Shown: piece by piece, positions 63,677-64,000 of the stretch | Layout of the letters: the number at the start of each line of letters is the position of its first letter | How positions within the stretch are numbered: the first letter of the stretch is position 1 | Assembly (NCBI RefSeq): GCF_002156875.1 | Contig: NZ_NCSY01000006.1 | Location: forward strand, 310,001 to 374,000 | Length of the DNA stretch: 64,000 bases | Direction: 5' to 3' | Source of the DNA: Bacillus sp. EAC | GTDB lineage: Bacteria; Bacillota; Bacilli; Bacillales; Bacillaceae_G | The notes under the pieces: generated by a model | Told to the model about the DNA's origin: nothing | The model's input: the letters and a program-made list of their open reading frames with translations, nothing else | The model's database searches: none | Position numbers and translations under genes: made by a program

Positions 63677-64000
63677 TTATAGACCAGCGTCAGTTTTTAA
63701 AACTTCTGCTTTATCAGTACGCTCCCAAGGAAGGTCGATATCTGTACGGCCAAAGTGACCATAAGCTGCAGTTTGTTTGTAAATTGGACGACGAAGGTCT
63801 AGCATTTTAATAATTCCTGCTGGACGTAAGTCAAAATTGTTGCGAATAACTTCAACTAATTTTTCCTCTGAAACTTTACCTGTACCAAAAGTATCAATAG
63901 CAATAGATACTGGTTTAGCAACACCGATAGCATAAGCTAATTGTACTTCAGCTTTATCAGCTAAGCCAGCAGCTACGATGTTTTTTGCAACGTAACGTGC
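63677..64000 (-). CDS. metK: S-adenosylmethionine synthetase, C-terminal part
   Basis: Only the last 107 codons are inside the window; the gene continues past the right edge. The visible part includes [40 protein letters not shown] and the closing [20 protein letters not shown], unmistakably MetK. It makes AdoMet, the substrate of the SpeD encoded 7 kb away. In many bacilli metK carries a SAM leader, which would lie outside this window. Confidence 0.95.
   Translation of the reverse strand, partial: ARYVAKNIVAAGLADKAEVQLAYAIGVAKPVSIAIDTFGTGKVSEEKLVEVIRNNFDLRPAGIIKMLDLRRPIYKQTAAYGHFGRTDIDLPWERTDKAEVLKTDAGL

Overview
The window is chromosomal DNA of a low-GC, endospore-forming member of the Bacillaceae. 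Five things point there. Gene order from the pseudouridine synthase/PepV region through leuS, ytqA-ytqB and ytpB-ytoA to metK resembles the 'yt' region of Bacillus subtilis. There is a gamma-type spore protein and a putative spore-appendage (Ena-like) protein. FosB, a bacillithiol-using enzyme, is present. A leucine T-box precedes leuS. AGGAGG Shine-Dalgarno (SD) sites with frequent TTG/GTG starts are used throughout. It is not B. subtilis itself, because accessory genes, a fused polyamine enzyme and dispersed repeats interrupt the conserved order.

Layout. 1-18 kb is accessory: phosphoglycerate mutase, a COG2509 flavoprotein, a DUF1003 membrane protein behind an elaborate leader, a collagen-like/Ena-like spore-surface pair, two adjacent frameshifted genes, an RluF-type pseudouridine synthase, VanW protein, cold-shock protein, a PQQ-type sugar dehydrogenase lipoprotein, a signal-peptidase-like lipoprotein, a PfkB kinase, a repeat-rich XRE regulator with two palindromic operators, and an aldo/keto reductase. 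18-45 kb is the conserved block: ytpR-ytpQ-ytpP, ytoP, ytnP, trmB, ytzH, ytmP, amyX, thpR, pepV, ytzE, RsuA-type enzyme, ytgP/ytfP, rhodanese, T-box-leuS, yttB, SASP, ytzC and the overlapping mnmL-mnmM (ytqA-ytqB) pair. 45-55 kb holds a His-rich secreted protein, a giant MMPL transporter, a CPA2 antiporter, ytpB/ytoA, a PAP2 phosphatase and a glycosyltransferase. 55-64 kb holds the polyamine operon, OsmC, FosB, DinB, GNAT, a MarR regulator divergent from a TIM-barrel hydrolase, and the 3' end of metK.

Most notable points: (i) speD (E. coli-type AdoMet decarboxylase) overlaps by one base a 775-codon gene that fuses a class-I basic amino-acid decarboxylase to spermidine synthase, with an internal SD plus ATG exactly at the junction. 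(ii) The DUF1003 leader encodes a 34-residue peptide and contains mutually exclusive hairpins able to hide or expose the downstream SD. (iii) A dispersed Bacillaceae repeat occurs in a short form and in a long form carrying a 75-bp arm, and a compensatory base-pair change between the two long copies supports a folded structure. (iv) Two identical 15-bp palindromes precede the repeat-rich XRE regulator, and MarR-type palindromes overlap the hydrolase promoter. (v) A multi-helix intergenic element of unknown identity lies upstream of the polyamine operon.

All identifications are by reading motifs and recalling family members; no database or folding programme was run.
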